This document shows positions 7,248 through 7,460 of a stretch of DNA of 7,460 bases, piece after piece. Every line of letters starts with the position of its first letter. Position 1 is the stretch's first letter. The position numbers and the translations under genes were made by a program. This DNA comes from Planctomycetaceae bacterium (lineage in GTDB: Bacteria; Planctomycetota; Planctomycetia; Planctomycetales; Planctomycetaceae): assembly GCA_003445035.1 (NCBI GenBank), contig DLVV01000310.1, positions 1 through 7,460 on the forward strand, in the 5' to 3' direction. The notes below the pieces were generated by a model, which ran no database searches, had not been told where the DNA came from, and was given only the letters and a program-made list of their open reading frames with translations.

Positions 7248-7460
7248 ATGGCAGAGACTGGTGCAGCGCGATCGGGAGAATTTCTCGAGTTCATTCGTCG
7301 GTCGGCTCGCGAGCTGAGAAACGGTGAGGCGATCCCGAAGACACTGGATCACTGGAAGGACCTGAGGACAACCGTCCGTAAGAACCTGGTCCAGGCGATT
7401 GGCCTGTCGACCGACAAACCGGGGCCGGTGCCGGTCCGCAAGATCCGTGAGCAGAAACGG
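7248..7460 (+). CDS. N-terminal part of a probable alpha/beta hydrolase (acetylxylan esterase-like), 3' partial
   Basis: An open frame runs from the ATG at 7248 to the window edge (71 codons: MAETGAARSGEFLEFIRRSA...). The in-frame TGA at 7230 and the lack of other start codons between fix the start. A weak GGGA lies about 10 bases upstream. There is no signal peptide and no catalytic motif yet, since the core domain would be beyond the edge. The charged helical segment LDHWKDLRTTVRKNLVQAIG followed by a Pro-rich 'PGPVPVRKIREQKR' resembles the lead-in of planctomycete esterases of the acetylxylan esterase type, where a 'W...R..LR..L..ALGL.P.P.RTPL' segment precedes the hydrolase fold. That resemblance is by eye and modest. 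The gene is 51 bases after yaaA and may belong to the same transcript. Confidence 0.6.
   Translation, partial: MAETGAARSGEFLEFIRRSARELRNGEAIPKTLDHWKDLRTTVRKNLVQAIGLSTDKPGPVPVRKIREQKR

Noticed and set aside
7211..7327. Short open frame of 38 codons beginning MSVRFFLTGYS
   Set aside because: It overlaps the better-supported start at 7248, has no Shine-Dalgarno sequence, and has no recognisable content.

Overview
The window looks like a piece of a planctomycete chromosome. It is GC-rich and densely coded, and every gene is on the + strand. Its core is a PSD1 protein (planctomycete cytochrome c modules PSCyt1, PSCyt2 and PSD1) next to DUF1501 proteins. These families are strongly expanded in Planctomycetota and uncommon elsewhere. 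I saw no tRNA, rRNA, CRISPR array, insertion sequence or clear mobile element, and no non-coding stretch longer than about 75 bases.

Layout: (1) 1-1188, the C-terminal ~395 codons of a DUF1501 protein whose start lies left of the window; (2) a 73-base gap holding a good extended -10 promoter candidate (1211-1219) and a small GNRA-capped hairpin; (3) 1262-4405, a secreted multidomain protein of about 1047 aa with PSCyt1, PSCyt2, a LamG/concanavalin-like insert and PSD1; (4) 4409-5821, a second, complete DUF1501 protein with a Tat twin-arginine signal, starting 3 bases after the previous stop; (5) 5843-6379, a DJ-1/PfpI family protein; (6) 6423-7196, a YaaA peroxide-stress protein; (7) 7248 to the right edge, the first 71 codons of a further gene that resembles the start of planctomycete acetylxylan-esterase-like alpha/beta hydrolases.

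Gaps within the series are 73, 3, 21, 43 and 51 bases and no convincing terminator separates the genes, so 1262 onward reads as one probable operon. The PSD1 and DUF1501 proteins are very likely an exported pair. The PSD1 protein has a Sec-type signal peptide, as haem-binding proteins must, and the DUF1501 partner has a Tat signal, suggesting it is exported folded, perhaps with metal bound. Their biochemical job is not established; turnover of complex or sulfated polysaccharide is a common suggestion. DJ-1/PfpI and YaaA are cytoplasmic families tied to oxidative or carbonyl stress, and their position behind a haem/redox surface pair is the most suggestive linkage here.

No wholly novel system is evident. 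The points most worth a second look are the DUF1501-PSD1-DUF1501 arrangement with two divergent DUF1501 types, the split export routes, the DJ-1/YaaA tail, and the near-total absence of TTA, CTA and TCA codons, which creates a spurious 4.9 kb antisense open frame.
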